Assembly (NCBI GenBank): GCA_907165065.1
Contig: OU015533.1
Span: forward strand, 26,924,578 to 26,988,577
Source: Caprimulgus europaeus
Lineage: Eukaryota; Chordata; Aves; Caprimulgiformes; Caprimulgidae
Length of the DNA: 64,000 bases
Direction of reading: 5' to 3'
Each line of letters opens with the position of its first letter. Within the stretch, counting starts at the first letter, position 1. A program made the translations under genes and the position numbers. Positions 47,551 to 61,400 of this stretch are shown here, piece by piece. The notes beneath the pieces are model-generated. The model did no database searches and was not told the DNA's origin. It saw nothing but the letters and a program-made list of their open reading frames with translations.

Positions 47551-50500
47551 CTTTCCACCTTTCTGTTCTCAAGGTTTTTGAAGGCTAAGCTACAGTACAT
47601 AAGTATGCATGTGCACTAAACAGAAACAAACAGATTCCTACAGGATTTTGAACCTGTATTTGTTTAGCTGAGAATACAGGGACATCATACTAAATATAGA
47701 AATGAGTATGTGCTGGCTCTCAGCTGCATCAATTACCCACTCAGTGGTTAAAGTTCAATAGAGAAGCAGGGCTGTGTCAAGGGCAGTAAACAGTTAAACT
47801 GCCTACTTTCTTTCTGGAAGTACTTTTAGTAATAACAGTTTCTGTCATTAAATTGCCTTTGATTCAACCCTTAACATATGTCTTCATTTGTTGTATATTC
47901 TGTGCATTTCAATAAGGGTGCTTACAGAAAATTGATATGAAAATATTTATCATTAATTTGGTTTTTAGGGCTACTAGGCTTGGTGTGCTATTCAAGAATG
48001 GGCAGAGTTGCCGTTGCCACTGAAAGGAAGAGAACTCTGGGATAGGAACACAGAGCTGTCTGCTGTTCTGAGAGACAACCTCAAGCACACAAGACAGCTC
48101 TAGCCAAATACTGATATGAGAGATGGGAAGAAAGTAGGGGGGTTGCCCCAAAACTAAACAAGTAAATAGAAGTTACAGTAGTAATTAATTTGGACATTCC
48201 TCTGGTGAGAGTAATCACTATTCAAATACTATACTATATTCAACCACTATTTACTACAGAATCAATCCATAAAAACACATTACTATAGAAATATATCTAA
48301 CTAGCAGATAACATGGAAGTCAAAAATTATTTGCACTGTAAAAATCTTTAAGAAAAAAAAAGTACTGTGTTCACATCACAGGCTCTAAACTGGTTTTGTG
48401 CAGACATATTGAGATCACCACTCCGTTCTTGCTATTTTGGATTAAAATTGGGAAGCAAATTCCACAGGCTCAGAACCCTTAGTACAACAGCCTTTCTTCA
48501 ACAAGGAGCAGGATACAGCTGTCATGTTTTTACTGACTATAGATGTTAACAGAACAGATTATCTGTCCTCACTGAAGTACACATTCAGCTATTAAGGGCC
48601 TTCAGTCCTCCACCTCTTCAGAGCTAGATTCACAGCACATTTAGACACTCAGAAAAAAATACAGAACTGCCACTGAGATCATCTTTTCTCTTACAATGTT
48701 TATATCCTGTGAGGTAATTTAAGCAAATATATAGCCAGACCTCTCACTAGAGGAGGAACTGACAGTTTGAACTGGAGTGGCAGCAGGTGGCAGCGATGAT
48801 TCAGGAGCCAGTCTCCTGCAGGCCCTCCAACAGTTCACATTTTACAAGCAAAACAAAACTATCTGTAATCTGCTGCTGTAACTATACAGTAATCAGTGGT
48901 TTTTTTCCTCACACCTACCTTTTCAGTGCGAAGAGGTTCCTATATGTAGTAAACTTGTACATTATTTTGTCCCTATGCCAAACACAAATAACGACATACA
49001 GGACCTTGTAATAATATCAAGTTCCATTTTGAAAAGTGTCCAGGAAACTTCACTCAAAACTGCAATTTCAGGATCATGTGCAGGTAACCAAAGGCTAAAC
49101 ACTTTTAGGGAATGGTAGGGAGTATTTCTCAGTAATTTACTGCATCAGCTACAGGCATGCTCTTACCAGTTTTGAGGGGTTCTCTTTTTTCTTTTTAGCT
49201 TCAGCAGTCTTATTTTGTGCCTCTTTCTCCCACTTCAAGTACCACAAAGCTGAAGGCAGGATTCTTCTGTTTCTGGCAGCCAAAACACACCCTTCTGAAA
49301 GAATAACTTTCCAGTATGATAATTGGCATAAATCAGCTTTTATACTCTTCTCTCACATTCTCCTTCTACTGACATGCCTGGTTTTTTACATGCTTGCTAT
49401 TTTCCCCACACAAGTCATCTTCAGCATTTCAAAGGTGAGGCTAGACTATAAATTACTAAGCCTAGACATCTCTCCTTCAGAATAGCAATGAGATTTTACA
49501 ACTTGTCTTGCATATTTACATGAACAGCCACTTCTGTCATCCTAAGAGCATTGATTGCAATGGATCTTTCACTACCAAAGCTCTATTGTTTCTCCTCAGG
49601 ACTCCTCACACCGCAGCTCCTATGAACCTAGCACATTTCTCGTGTTTTCAGAACTTGTTTACTTAATAAAGCTATAAACCACCAGAAAGAGTCAAAAGAC
49701 AGCTCGCTAAGGCTGCAAGGACTAAGGACTAGTTAGGTAGTCTTCAGACAGGACTTAGAAAGAACCTTCAGATTAGGACCAGAGACCTTATGTCAGCTAA
49801 TTCGGATAATATAAGTTTACCTACAGAGATCTACAAGCAAGGCTTCCAACAGAGAAACTACCTATACCCACAGAAAAGGAGGTGCAATAAAAAGCAGCTC
49901 CACAAATGACACAGACTAGTGGGAAAGGATCTCATCTAAGAAAAAAAACGTGGAGGGAATGAGTTGGCTGGCTGCTAACAACTCTGCTTTCATGTATTAT
50001 TGTAAGCAACTGCAGGAGTTAAAATACAAAACAGCCTCACAAGCCATGTGAACAACCATGGTTTTGTAGGATGACCTCACACCTTTGGAAACACTCAAGA
50101 ACTGGCATTATGGCGTGCAATAAACTAGCACACTTGGAGCACTGCAAAGCTTAGGCTCAGTATGCAGGATGATAATAATTCATAACCAGGGATCTTTCAG
50201 CATTGGTTCAGCAGGGCTGGAGAACAAGGCATTGTTAAGACGATGCACGTGTTGGGGCCCATTCTGACTGCTGCCCTGCTGGATTACCAAAGGAGCCCCT
50301 AACCCATTTCTCTTACCTGTTTCTGTCATCCTTCATCTTTTGAGAAGCAGGCTCTGCCTCCAGGCACACATCTAAAGATACAGAAAAAGCTCCTCTCAAC
50401 AAAAAAAATGACGTAGCTTATTTTTGGGGCTCTTTTTGTTCCTTGCAGAGATCTGACAACAAACAAAGGTTTCACAATTATTGTGCAAAGTTACTCTGTA

Positions 50501-50632
50501 CCTGCACTGACTTAAAACCTCTACACTAAAACTCAAGTACCTCTTGTTGCTTGTGTTATCTTCACATTAGGATACCATAAGACTCAAATTGAGACATTAC
50601 AGCATAGACTTGAGATGGTGAATCCCAACTTC

Positions 50633-50636
<4 letters not shown>

Positions 50637-50666
<30 letters not shown>
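50637..50666. repeat. T run directly followed by A run
   Basis: About 18 T followed at once by about 11 A, a potential hairpin. The exact counts could be affected by sequencing. Confidence 0.7.
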
Positions 50667-51708
50667 CTAGTATTGTCTAAATCAAGGTGGTAGTGGGGAA
50701 GTTGACCAATGTCTCATACTATCAGTTACATCAATGGAAAACACATGCAATTAAATTACCATTTGATTTTCTAATACTGATTACTTCAGTACCGATCAAA
50801 AGAAGTTTTGCTTAGAGCACACACTCTTGCCCTTTACTAGGCATTGGCAGTCCCACTTATGAGAGGAATGCACTTCTGGTAACCCTGCATTTGTGCTCTT
50901 CAACTTCATGCCAGAAGCCCCTCAAGTCCCACCATTCAACCCTTCACCAGCATAAGGCAGCACTGCCCCCAAATTGAGTATCCCACCTTTTGCCTTGCTC
51001 ACACCCCTATGGTGGGACAGTTTCTGATGCAGTTTCACATAGCAGAAGATAAAAGAACTCAAACTCACCTGCCAAAAGTGGTGATGGCACATAATACAGG
51101 GAAAATCCTTAAGTTTTAGATTTTGAGTTTTATATTCTAGGAACCAACAAGTCCCCTCTCCAGAACTAACCACACATCACTTTTAGCTTTAATAGAGGCT
51201 ATTATATACCCGGTTAATATTAAGCAATCAAGATGTGTCATTAATTTTCAGACCTCCTTGGATTTTTTTTTTTTCTTTCTCTACTCCATTTAAGACAAGA
51301 CTATGGAAATACCTGGAGGTTTTTCCTGAGGAATGTGTTGTACCTCTTGGAAGAACTGGGCCACGGCCACACCACCATCTGCTAGACAAAACTGGGTTCT
51401 TGTCTCTCATAGCACTGTGTGTTGAAAAGCATCTGGGGAAAAGGTGTGAGAAGTGCATGAAAGGTTATTTGCACGTTCTACTGCCATTGACCTGGAGAGC
51501 TGCCCAGAGGTCCTGCTCCATCAGAGGAGGCAATCCACAAGGTATAGAGACATGACAGGCATGCTTACACTGTATGCAAAGCTGGGAACCACCAAGAGAC
51601 CAACTGCTGCAGAGCAAGCAGAGGGCTTAGCCTCTGATCAAGAAAGCGGGATGCTATGAGCCCTAACTGTTCCACCACATGGAAGAGACTCAAGTATATT
51701 TTAGCCAC

Positions 51709-51714
51709 TTTATT
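51709..51714 (-). terminator. Candidate polyadenylation signal of PIKFYVE
   Basis: TTTATT on plus (AATAAA on minus) about 3.6 kb past the PIKFYVE stop. Another AATAAA on minus at 54862-54867 would give a 3' UTR of only about 0.4 kb. Confidence 0.35.
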
Positions 51715-54700
51715 TGTATCTATATACATTACATTTTGATTCTCCAAGTAGTCAAGGCAGTTATTCTCAAATAGTTTAGTACATCAATGTTATAAAATTC
51801 AGCGGAACCAAGGTAGATTAGAAATACATACATTATAGTACATTAAGTGCTTCAAATAATGATTAGTCTGGACACCTGCTAGCGAGCAATTCATTTGGTT
51901 TTGGTCATTTTCACAGAGTCCACTCCACAGGTAACTCCCCTGAGCCCAACAGAGCTACATAACCAGCAAGAGTCCCTCATGTGCTTTTAAGGGACAGAAT
52001 GCATCGCTGGGTCACTGCAAGGCATTCTGCCGTTGACACAACGACTCAAAGCAATGACTTTTCACTTCTGAGTGGGACAAGATTGAGACATTTTTCGCAA
52101 GGCTTCAAATCAAAACAACAGAAGAAAAAAGAGCCAGAGTAGCTCCGAAGAAACGCCATCTTCATATTTGCACTTGGGATTTGCTTACACACATATCTGC
52201 TATACCTGTGTTATAAAGAAATAAAAACTCTAATCAAAGGGCTCATATAATACTTAGGCTGTTTTCCTAGGACATCCTCAGGTATGCTGCAGGGACACAG
52301 ACCTAACAGAGCTCCAAAAGGAGCACTCTCAAAAATCTCTTCTGCATGAAGTATTGCTCTCCATTTGAGAAAGTCAGCTTTGTAGCAAGTGAAATGCCAG
52401 GACAATTCTTCCTCTGAAAAGGGAATGTTTGAAGAGATCTGTTCAACTGCTGGGATTTGAACTAGAAACACTTACAGCTTTATGTCACATGGCACCCAAA
52501 GATGTCCCAGTTCCAGCTGATACTGCAGCTATGGTGTTACCCATGACTCCTAGTTTGCCATTTGGTCTGGTCAGGACTAGTCTTACCAGCCACATCCTGA
52601 CCCAGAGACAGCTGTTGATTCCAGCGCAAAATCATTCCTACAAATCTCTCTAACTGGTATAACTTCAGCCCAAAAAGGTCACAATTCACACATCTGGGCT
52701 CTGTGATCACTGGCTGCAAAATACCTGGCGAGCTGAAAGTTCTCTCACTTTCACGGTGCTGAGGGCCTCATGCTGTCATGTACAGGGGAACATTAGCTAC
52801 AGTCAGATGATCATGTTGTTTTAGACCCAGCTGCTTGGGACTCTGGAGGACAAGCAGTACAGAACAGCCACACATCACTGGAGTAAGGGTTACTGCTGAC
52901 AGGACAGGGCTAGCACATCACAGCTCTACATTAGCCTAATGCAGATGCCATGACACTGCCCATATTCGTGCTCCATCAACCAATCCACACACTGACAAAG
53001 GTGGAAGATAACATAAGAAGCTGCTGTTGGGTCACCTTAGCTCATCAGGCCAGTCAAGTTTTTTTCCCTATAAGCTTTAGGAGGGTAAGGAGAAAGAACA
53101 CATGTAAACTTTAACTGAGACGGGAACAGATTAAGGCTGCATGGCATGCTCTTTCACCTCGGTGGACCAAGACAGAAGGTAGAAGCCAGAGAAGTGAGAG
53201 TAGCATTGAGCTGATGGACTGACTGGTTCCTCATTACACAGAGCCCCACACACAGCTAGCCATCCTGGGAGCACATTTCAACAGAGGAGACAAGATGCGT
53301 CCTGAAGGTGGTCAGTTGTACCTGATGCACTGGGTTGGACCAAAGGGATTCTGGGCCAGAGAAAGCAAGAAGTACTGTATCATCTTTCCACAGCACACAT
53401 CACTGCAGCCTTCAACACTGCATGCCCAGAAACACTGATTACATTGTACAGAGGAAGCGAGAATACTTTCAATTCTGCTGCTTCAAGGTCAGCATCTTTG
53501 CTCATCCTCCAGCAGGGCTCTGTAATGGGGTGGGGAAGACTTCTTCCAACACAAATGACTGTTGCTTCTTGGCAGCTCAGACCTGACTTGCACTGGTTGT
53601 TTTTGGAGCCAATAGTTCAATTCTCACTGCTGGCATTTTCCTTTCTCAGTACTGCCCAGCTGTCACTTCTGAATAGAGCCACCACCATCTGCTGCAGAAG
53701 AAAATACTGAACACAGGAGGAGTGAACAAAATGCACATTTCAATCCATAGTTACAGTGAAGATGGTACTACCAGGCAACTGGTCAGAACCGGCAAGTGAT
53801 CATAAAGAGCTATGCTCTCCCAGGCTCCATGTTCATTTGAAGTCCTTCCATCAGAGACTGGAAGTCAAAGGACAGTATCCTTGCCTCTCAAACTCATAAA
53901 AACAACTCTTATTTACTGGCCTATATTATAATGAAGCTAAAAAGTAAACTCATCACCTACAAAAACAGGTAAAACTGAAAAAAAATTGGAAGAAGTGCTT
54001 ATTGTCCTAACAGAGATTCACAGATCTCTGCACATCTTATCCATCATACAAGATACCAGTTAGTTCAGGTTTTTCTTTTTATGAAAAAAGACAACTACAT
54101 TCATATCAGTGGTACAAAAAACCCACAAAAAAAAACCTGCTGAAAAGAGTTTTTCCACTGGGACTGCACAATGTGATGAGATTTGGATGCTCATTCTCAT
54201 CAGCATATCATGAATGCAAGAAAAACACTCTCCTTGCAAAGTTTCACCATGAGGTAAATGCATTGTTTGAAAGTCCTGGGGAACTGAAATGTATTTGAAG
54301 TGATCTGCCAGGAATGATGATTTCATTAAAAAGAAAGCTGTCACTCTAAGGCAGGATGCCTCATTTTGTCTAGCAACTTAGCACCTTCTGCTAAGGAAAG
54401 GGTTGATCAGCTTCATAACTATAATTAATCAAGTCTTGTTAAATTAAAGGATATATTCTTCAGTTACCTGTTTTCAAGAATTTGGGCAACATTCAGATCA
54501 AAGTACAGTTTCGGACTGAAGGGATGTTTTTGAGTTTTGCAGTATGCTGATGACTGACAACCCATTTTTATGAGATTCAGCTAAAATGAAATTATGACAG
54601 ATAAAGACAGCTGTACTGCAGTAATATAACTTAAATGATGTAGTGATATGGCATTATAGATGTGGAATTGCCTTAAAAAAAAAAAAAACAACAAAAAACT

Positions 54701-54833
54701 GAACTGTTTACAGAACCAGGAAAAACTGGAAGCTAAAAAGCATAAGCAGGACAAGTTATTCATGGATCCTGAACATGTCAACTACAGACCACTGTAATAG
54801 CAGAACTCTGGAATTAACTTAATTCTTCTATCA

Positions 54834-54851
54834 CCCACCCACCCACCCACA
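54834..54851. repeat. (CCCA)n microsatellite
   Basis: Four to five CACC/CCCA units in tandem (cacccacccacccaccc). Confidence 0.8.
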
Positions 54852-55284
54852 CAGAGGGGGCTTTATTTCACATTTGCAGTACCACGCACCCACTACAGAA
54901 ACATGAGTTGCTCATATCCAACACTACTTAGGCAGCACAAGACTTGGAGATCATGTGCTGCTACACCATCATGAACCGGACAGTATCTGTTTCGGTGCTC
55001 GTACATGGAGATAGCACCACTTTCTCTACTGACAGAGGGAATGTCTCTTAACAATGCTGTCCAGTTGTACCTTCCAGCTTAGATCCTTAGTGAGGCTGGT
55101 TTGTCTATCAGCCTCCAAGGGAGGATTAAAGTGCAACAAGCAGATTTCACACTTCACAACATGACACACATGGTCAGTGTAGACATGGAGCTGCAATCTT
55201 CTTGCTTACTGCTGGACAGACCACAGGAAGAGAGTGGCTTATAATATCATTGTCCTCTTGTGCCTTCCCAATATGGGCTTTAGC

Positions 55285-55400
55285 TTAGCAATTCAGGCCC
55301 AGCCCTGTCCAATGGTCTGGCACCATCAGGAAATACTTGTCCATAGCTTCACAAAATCTGGTTCGGTACAGCTCTGGAGAGACCACAGTTGGCATCTTAC
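55285..55400 (-). CDS. PIKFYVE: PIKFYVE last coding exon
   Basis: 37 codons plus stop (TAA at 55287-55285): KMPTVVSPELYRTRFCEAMD to the C-terminus HWTGLGLNC. It holds the substrate-selecting activation loop. The acceptor AG lies at 55402-55401. Confidence 0.96.
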
Positions 55401-58400
55401 CTAATGTGCAAGAGTAAAGAGCAGTTAGAAACAGGCTAAAGAGTATATTGTAGTACAGACAGATGTCATATGAGATTACACCACCACACAGCATAATTGT
55501 GAAGGCATACTGTATATGGAAGGGTTTTGGAACCAACAGGCATTATCAGCTGCTTTTTTTTTTTTTTCTTTTTTTTTAATTTTTGTTTTAAATATTGAGC
55601 AGAGAAGACAGATCCAGGTCTGGACACCTAACACTGAACTGAGATACCTGGAGTAAGAACCATCTAGGCTTTTTACAACAGCCTTGATCAGTTTGTTTCT
55701 TTTTCTCTTCTCCTGTTTATATGTCTGAGTTTTTCCAGCAGAGATGCAAATGTCTCCCATGGAGAATTTAACTCTGTAGACATGCTTTTATCTTCTCCAG
55801 ACACCTGAGCAGTGGTACATCCAGCCCTCCTACTAGCATGTGGCCAACACTAGGCAACGCTGCACAAAACATACTCTACACACTTCCACAAAGGGAACTC
55901 CTCAGCTCCTCAAAAATAGCAGCAGTACTCAGTCATAAGGATCCCTCCACACTAACAGCTCAGAGTATATCTGATTTTCTGGATTCTGAAAACATGTTCT
56001 GAAACCAGGCAGCAAGTTTTTTTGCTAGTATATCTGTATGGATGACTTAAGTTTGTATGTGAGTAGCTGGTAACTAAGAAACAGAAAAAATCAGTCTGAT
56101 AAGCAGATGACCTGTACCCCATTCCTAGGAATTACAGTACTTAAAGGGTCACTCATGGACACAGATCAAAGTATTAATTTTTCTGAAACTTGTTATTCCT
56201 TCCCCTATTGGAAGCTTCTGGGTAACGAGGACACATATTCAAAAGTTTTGTTTTCATTCAGGACTTACCCTGTCCTCCCAAGATGCCAGTTGACTTCACC
56301 ACCATTTCAAGCTTTTTGTCCCAGGTAAAAGTGCGAATATAGTCTGTTGCAATGGAAAAAAAAAAAAGAAAAAAAATATAAGAAATCCACACACAAACAT
56401 GTTATATCTACTACAACCCAAGCAACACTATTCTAAAGTATATCTATTTCCCCTCAAAAAGGGCAAGAAAGCAGTAGGCTTCCATAGCCAGAAGAACTTC
56501 AGCGTTCCCCCAACCAGTTGCCTCACTTTCCAGAGTATTGATTATATTTGGGTAGGGCAAATACAGTATCTCAAAAGCCCAGCAAGATCGCAGTCATTTC
56601 CTCCTGCCTCTGCAAAAAACGAGTGCCCAGGAATGTCTGTCTGTCTTTATCCATGTTAGAGTTTCACGAGTTGCTTAGCTGATCCTCATCCCAGAAACAT
56701 ATCAAGAAGTCCCATTTCACCATAGCAGCTCCCACGACTTTACTGCAACAGCTAGCAGCATCACGATTTGGACACTTATCCATTTAAGCCAATAGCAACC
56801 TTCATCACTGCAGCCACCTACAGGTTTGGTAACAGAAAGCAAACACTTTTCATTTCATAATATGGAGGACTGGACACACCACTAGTGACCCTGACTGGAA
56901 GAGGGGGCTGCAAGGAAAAGACTTCAGAATTGTTCCCAAGCCCCTTTCAGAGACAGCGTGCTCAGTCATTACATGTAAATGACCATTTTGGTGTCTACAG
57001 TAAGTTAAATTTTTCATTACTGGATATCATTGCGTTCTAATATTTCCCTACAACTGTAATTATACAGTTTTAAATTTCCTGTTTCTAGATTTATAAAAGT
57101 CCACCATAAATAGCCACAGGTTTCACCTCAGCTATGTTTAACACAAAACTCATCCACAGCTGCTAATCTTGAGACTTAACCACTTATCTGAGCACTCTTT
57201 GAAAACACTCCCTTAGAGTGCTTTGGGACTGCTATCAGTAGTTAGTGCACTAACTACTGTCATTTCATGCCCCAAGGCCCAGAGCCACACATAACAGGGC
57301 CTACAAATAAAATAAAGTCTTCATAGCTCCTCACAGACCTAACTTATTTGTTTCCTGTATCACATTAGGATCTAAAATACAGATTCTGACCTCAGATTCA
57401 AACTCAGTCCAAGCTAATAGTTTTTAGGTCCACCCTCAGTGCAAATTTAGCTTAAGTACTCTGTAAGTTCTCAGAGTGTCTTTTAGATAATACTGTGACA
57501 GACTGATACAGCAGGCACGTTCTCTCTTCTTGAAGTTATTTGTGTTAAACAAGCTCCTTCAGATCATCTTTAATCAGGTAAGACTTTCCATAGGACAGCA
57601 AAAACTCACACATACAGAAGGAACAGAACCTCATCCTATTTACCCAAATATTCAAGAGTCTACAAAACTAGAAAGTAATAACAACTTGTAGTTCTTTGTA
57701 GCTGGGACTTCAACTCTCAACCAGACGTGTTATTGGAACGGCTTTCAAGGTTTATCAGAAAAAGAGTAATCCAGACCTCCTGGCTCAAGATCTCATGTGG
57801 AAGCATTTCTGAGCTAGGTTTCAAGAGCACCTCATTTACAAGAGTCACTTCCACATCCTGCAAATGGCTTCACCTCCAAGTCTTTTGCACAATACAAGTC
57901 TGCCAGTCTAAAGATGAAGCTCTGCTTTCTGGTCACAAGTCAGAGGATGTGGCAAGGTAATTACTACATTGCCACCTGTATTATCCAGGTCAGACTACAC
58001 GATCACAAGTGATCCTGTGACATTTAACTTCCCTCTTCCATCCCTACCAATATTATTTCTCCTGAGATCCCATTCACACAAGTTAAAATTTAAATGGATA
58101 TGTAAACTAAACGACTAAAGACATAAAAGCATACAAATAACCTTCCCAATTTCAACTGGAGTCAAAGTGTAGGTTAAACATCAACTTGACTGCTTTTTCA
58201 CTACCTGTGAGGCTTCTTGCATATTCTTAGTAATACAAATGCTAGCACAAGCCCATACAAGAGCTGGAGAGAAGACTTCCTGGCTCTACTTTGAACACCC
58301 ATGAGAGGTGAGGATGGTACTCCATCAGGGAGAAGAGAAGCTTTCCTGACACATATCTCTGTGGTGGTGTACAGTTCCAAGAGTCCTATAAATACCTAAA

Positions 58401-61400
58401 CCAGAAAAAAAAAAAACGTTTCACCAGCTGAAAGCAAGAAAATAAAAAAGACAACCTACCAATGATCCCAACAACCAGCTCATTGTTGGTATCATCACGA
58501 CCCACCAGCAGGGAATAGTCGATAATGAGGTGGCTAGAGAGGAACTGAGAATCACTGTGTATAGAAGCTCTCAGCACAGCCTTGCAATGGGAACGGATGT
58601 ACAAAGGATTGTCCCGGACCATCTTCAGAAGGTTCTCGTCCAGCAGGACTACATCACAGCTTTCCTTGCCTGTGTCCGTTTTAACATTTCTATTCCGGAG
58701 AGAGCCCTTCAGGTCAAAAACCTGCAAAGGGAGAACAGTATTACTTTGTTCCATTGTTCTGCGAGGTTAAAGACTTCAACATACCTAACTGCAGTGTTTG
58801 AAAAGGCAGCACCACAGGGCAACTCCTTCATTCTCTGCAGAAGGAAGACATTTAAGAAAAAACATTTTGTACTACAAAAATTAAAGTTTCCTGAGTGGAG
58901 AGTAGAATGTAAGCCCACATGAAAGCTCAGCTACCTCAATTCACAAATTTTAGGCAAGTGATTCCATTAATATTTAGCCTAATTTAATTGAAAAAGGTTG
59001 TCTCTATTTTAGTATTTTATTGGTAAACTGAGTTTTCCAGCCAGCTTCTACAGACTCAAATGTTGGCAGAAGTAAAGCCACTAAAGAAGCAGGCGAGTCT
59101 TGCATGAAGCACCATTTAACATCTGTTGGCAAGGAAAGACACAGAGCATGTTAGGTTGGAAAGGATCTCTGGAGGTCTCCAGTACAATGCCCTGCTTGAA
59201 GCAGGTCCTGTTAGTGGTTGCTTAAATCCTGTCCAGCCAAGCTTTGACTAACTTCAGAGATAGAGTCCAGAACCTTTTTGGGTCTCTCTTCCCAGCACTT
59301 GACCCCCCCTCATTATTTTAAAAACAGACAAACAAAAAGAAAACCCACAACATCTGTCTAAATTTCCCTTATTTCACTTCCTCCCATAAACATCTCCTAT
59401 TTGAGGTCAGGTATTGATAGGAAAAGTTTTAAAAGCAACATTTGTTTGAACTTCCATTTCAGCATCAACTCTGTATTTGAGGAGAATTTTCTGCCAGTCA
59501 TTTTAAGGTTTTCATTCTACTGCCATATAAAGATCACTTTTCCTTTACTAAGAACAAGACTGAACTCAAAATCTTGTCCCACACACGAAGTGGTTCAGAG
59601 AGAGAACACTGAGTTCAAAACATTAATCATTTTCCGCCACTACACAATAGCTCACCATTTCTGTTGGTGAGAGACTCCTTCAAAACAAATTAGTCTGTAA
59701 TCCCAGTTAGTTCTTCTAAAAGCTTTGCAAAAAAGTTTCACATTTTCCTAATTAGGTTGGCAATGCCTTCTCTCAAACACCAGAGATGCAGGGACAAATA
59801 AGACTTAAAAACTGAAGTCTGCACTACAGCTATTTGAACAAGCCAATATAGGCATCAAGTTACAGACAACCACACAACAAGGAAACAGGCACAAACTGTC
59901 ATCTTTGATAGATATAGACAGCACATGAAAAGTTAGAAGTTATCTAGACAACTACTAGAAACCCTGCTCTTGCTCCCAGTCAGAACTGCACTGCAAGGGA
60001 ACAGAATGCTTGCTTCTTACCTGAGCCATTTTCCTGCCATAGAAAAGATTTTCCATGACAAGCAGATCCAGTTTCTTTTCAGTGTTGTTTTGAGAGTTCT
60101 TGTATCCAATTCGATATACTCCAAGGATTTTGGCCAGTGCGGTGGGCTTCTGATGAAATGAAGGGGGGTAAGATCTCTGTGTACAGGCAATCAGCAAACG
60201 CTAGAGGTGCAACTGTTCTGTCTGACTGTGTATTAAAGCCTAGAAGCTCTAACAAAATTCCCATTTTTCATCTTAGAAACACATTATTAGTACAACTCAT
60301 AGCCTCCGACATTTTCTTTTACTTAAGTGAAATGGAAACTGTTAGTAGCTTGTAAAATATGCAACACTGCCTGAAATAAAAGGCACTCTTTTTTTTAAAT
60401 ACCTTCTGCTGAACTGCATTAATGATGTAAGTGAAGTAGTGTGGAGCAAAGTCAAGGAACGACTGGACTTCCAGACGAGGCATCTGCTTCAAGATGAATC
60501 TATCATCTGTTTTAGCAACAGACAGAGGCAACAGGTTTACACACAGTAGGTGATGTATTCTTTGAAAGTTCTTTAGGACTGTCGCACAGCTGAAGTGGTT
60601 TGAAAAACTGAAGAACTACAAATGTCCTAGATCCTTAGATACAGAAGCTCATTTCTAGAAACTTTTTTACTTAATACATTCAGAATTTCAGCCTTCTAAC
60701 AAATCAGGGAGAAGAGATTGCCTAAGTTCGATTTACCTCAGCTATATGGGCTTCTTATACAGACAACAGAAACAGCCCACCAACCCTTCCATTCAAGACT
60801 TGTTTTTAAGTAGAGGCCTAGAATCAGCCACAGTTAAAAAAAAACCAAACCAAACTATAAATCAACTGTAGCATATGGGGATTATAAGAAACACTGTGTC
60901 TTTAATAACCAGTTTTCCTTGAATTATACTCAAGGATTTATTTTTTTTTTTTCCTAAAGCCTGCTTAAGAGAGTGCAATCCTTCTGCTCAACTGGTCTCC
61001 CTAGCTGCTACTACTGAAAAGCAGAACTGTATTTTGTTCACCTGCACATACAAAGAGACAAATAATCTGATATTGAAGACCCTAGAACAATCCACTTAAC
61101 TTTCCATTCTGCATGGCAACTTCACCATCAGCAACCCTCTGTCTAGAGGTAATTAGGGGTTAAACAACACACTAACCACCACTATCCCCAAATAACACCC
61201 TCTAATTACAAAGCTGCATTTACCCTCAGTCACATAGAACGCAGCCCCGGATTTGCCACCTCGCGCCTGCCAGGGCATAGAGTGAGAGAGGGATCGAATG
61301 AAGTCCTCTTCGCTGCTCCCCAGTATCACCTCACGCATTTTGTGAAACTCGCCAGCATAATAAATCCGGCAGTAGAACTTGGCATTCGCATCTGAAAACT

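Larger units (their letters stand above)
44581..51708. other. Intergenic between DNAJC10 and PIKFYVE, no gene recognised
   Basis: About 7 kb, AT-rich, between the outermost polyadenylation signals of the two convergent genes. I looked for FRZB or other exons and saw none. The only piece with some coding look is 47129-47550 on minus (separate entry). A T run directly followed by an A run lies near 50637-50666. Confidence 0.5.
51709..55284 (-). other. PIKFYVE: PIKFYVE 3' UTR (extent uncertain)
   Basis: Noncoding sequence after the PIKFYVE stop. A 3' UTR of a few kb is plausible for this gene, but the lower end depends on which AATAAA is used. It contains a short (CCCA)n microsatellite around 54834-54851. 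No protein-coding frame here is convincing. Confidence 0.4.

Noticed and set aside
51235..51555. 106-codon open frame on plus near the PIKFYVE 3' end
   Set aside because: It begins at a non-ATG codon, has no known domain and overlaps an unrelated minus-strand frame; likely chance.
44581..51708. Search for FRZB exons, the human 3' neighbour of DNAJC10
   Set aside because: No frizzled-type cysteine-rich or netrin-like sequence was recognised on either strand.
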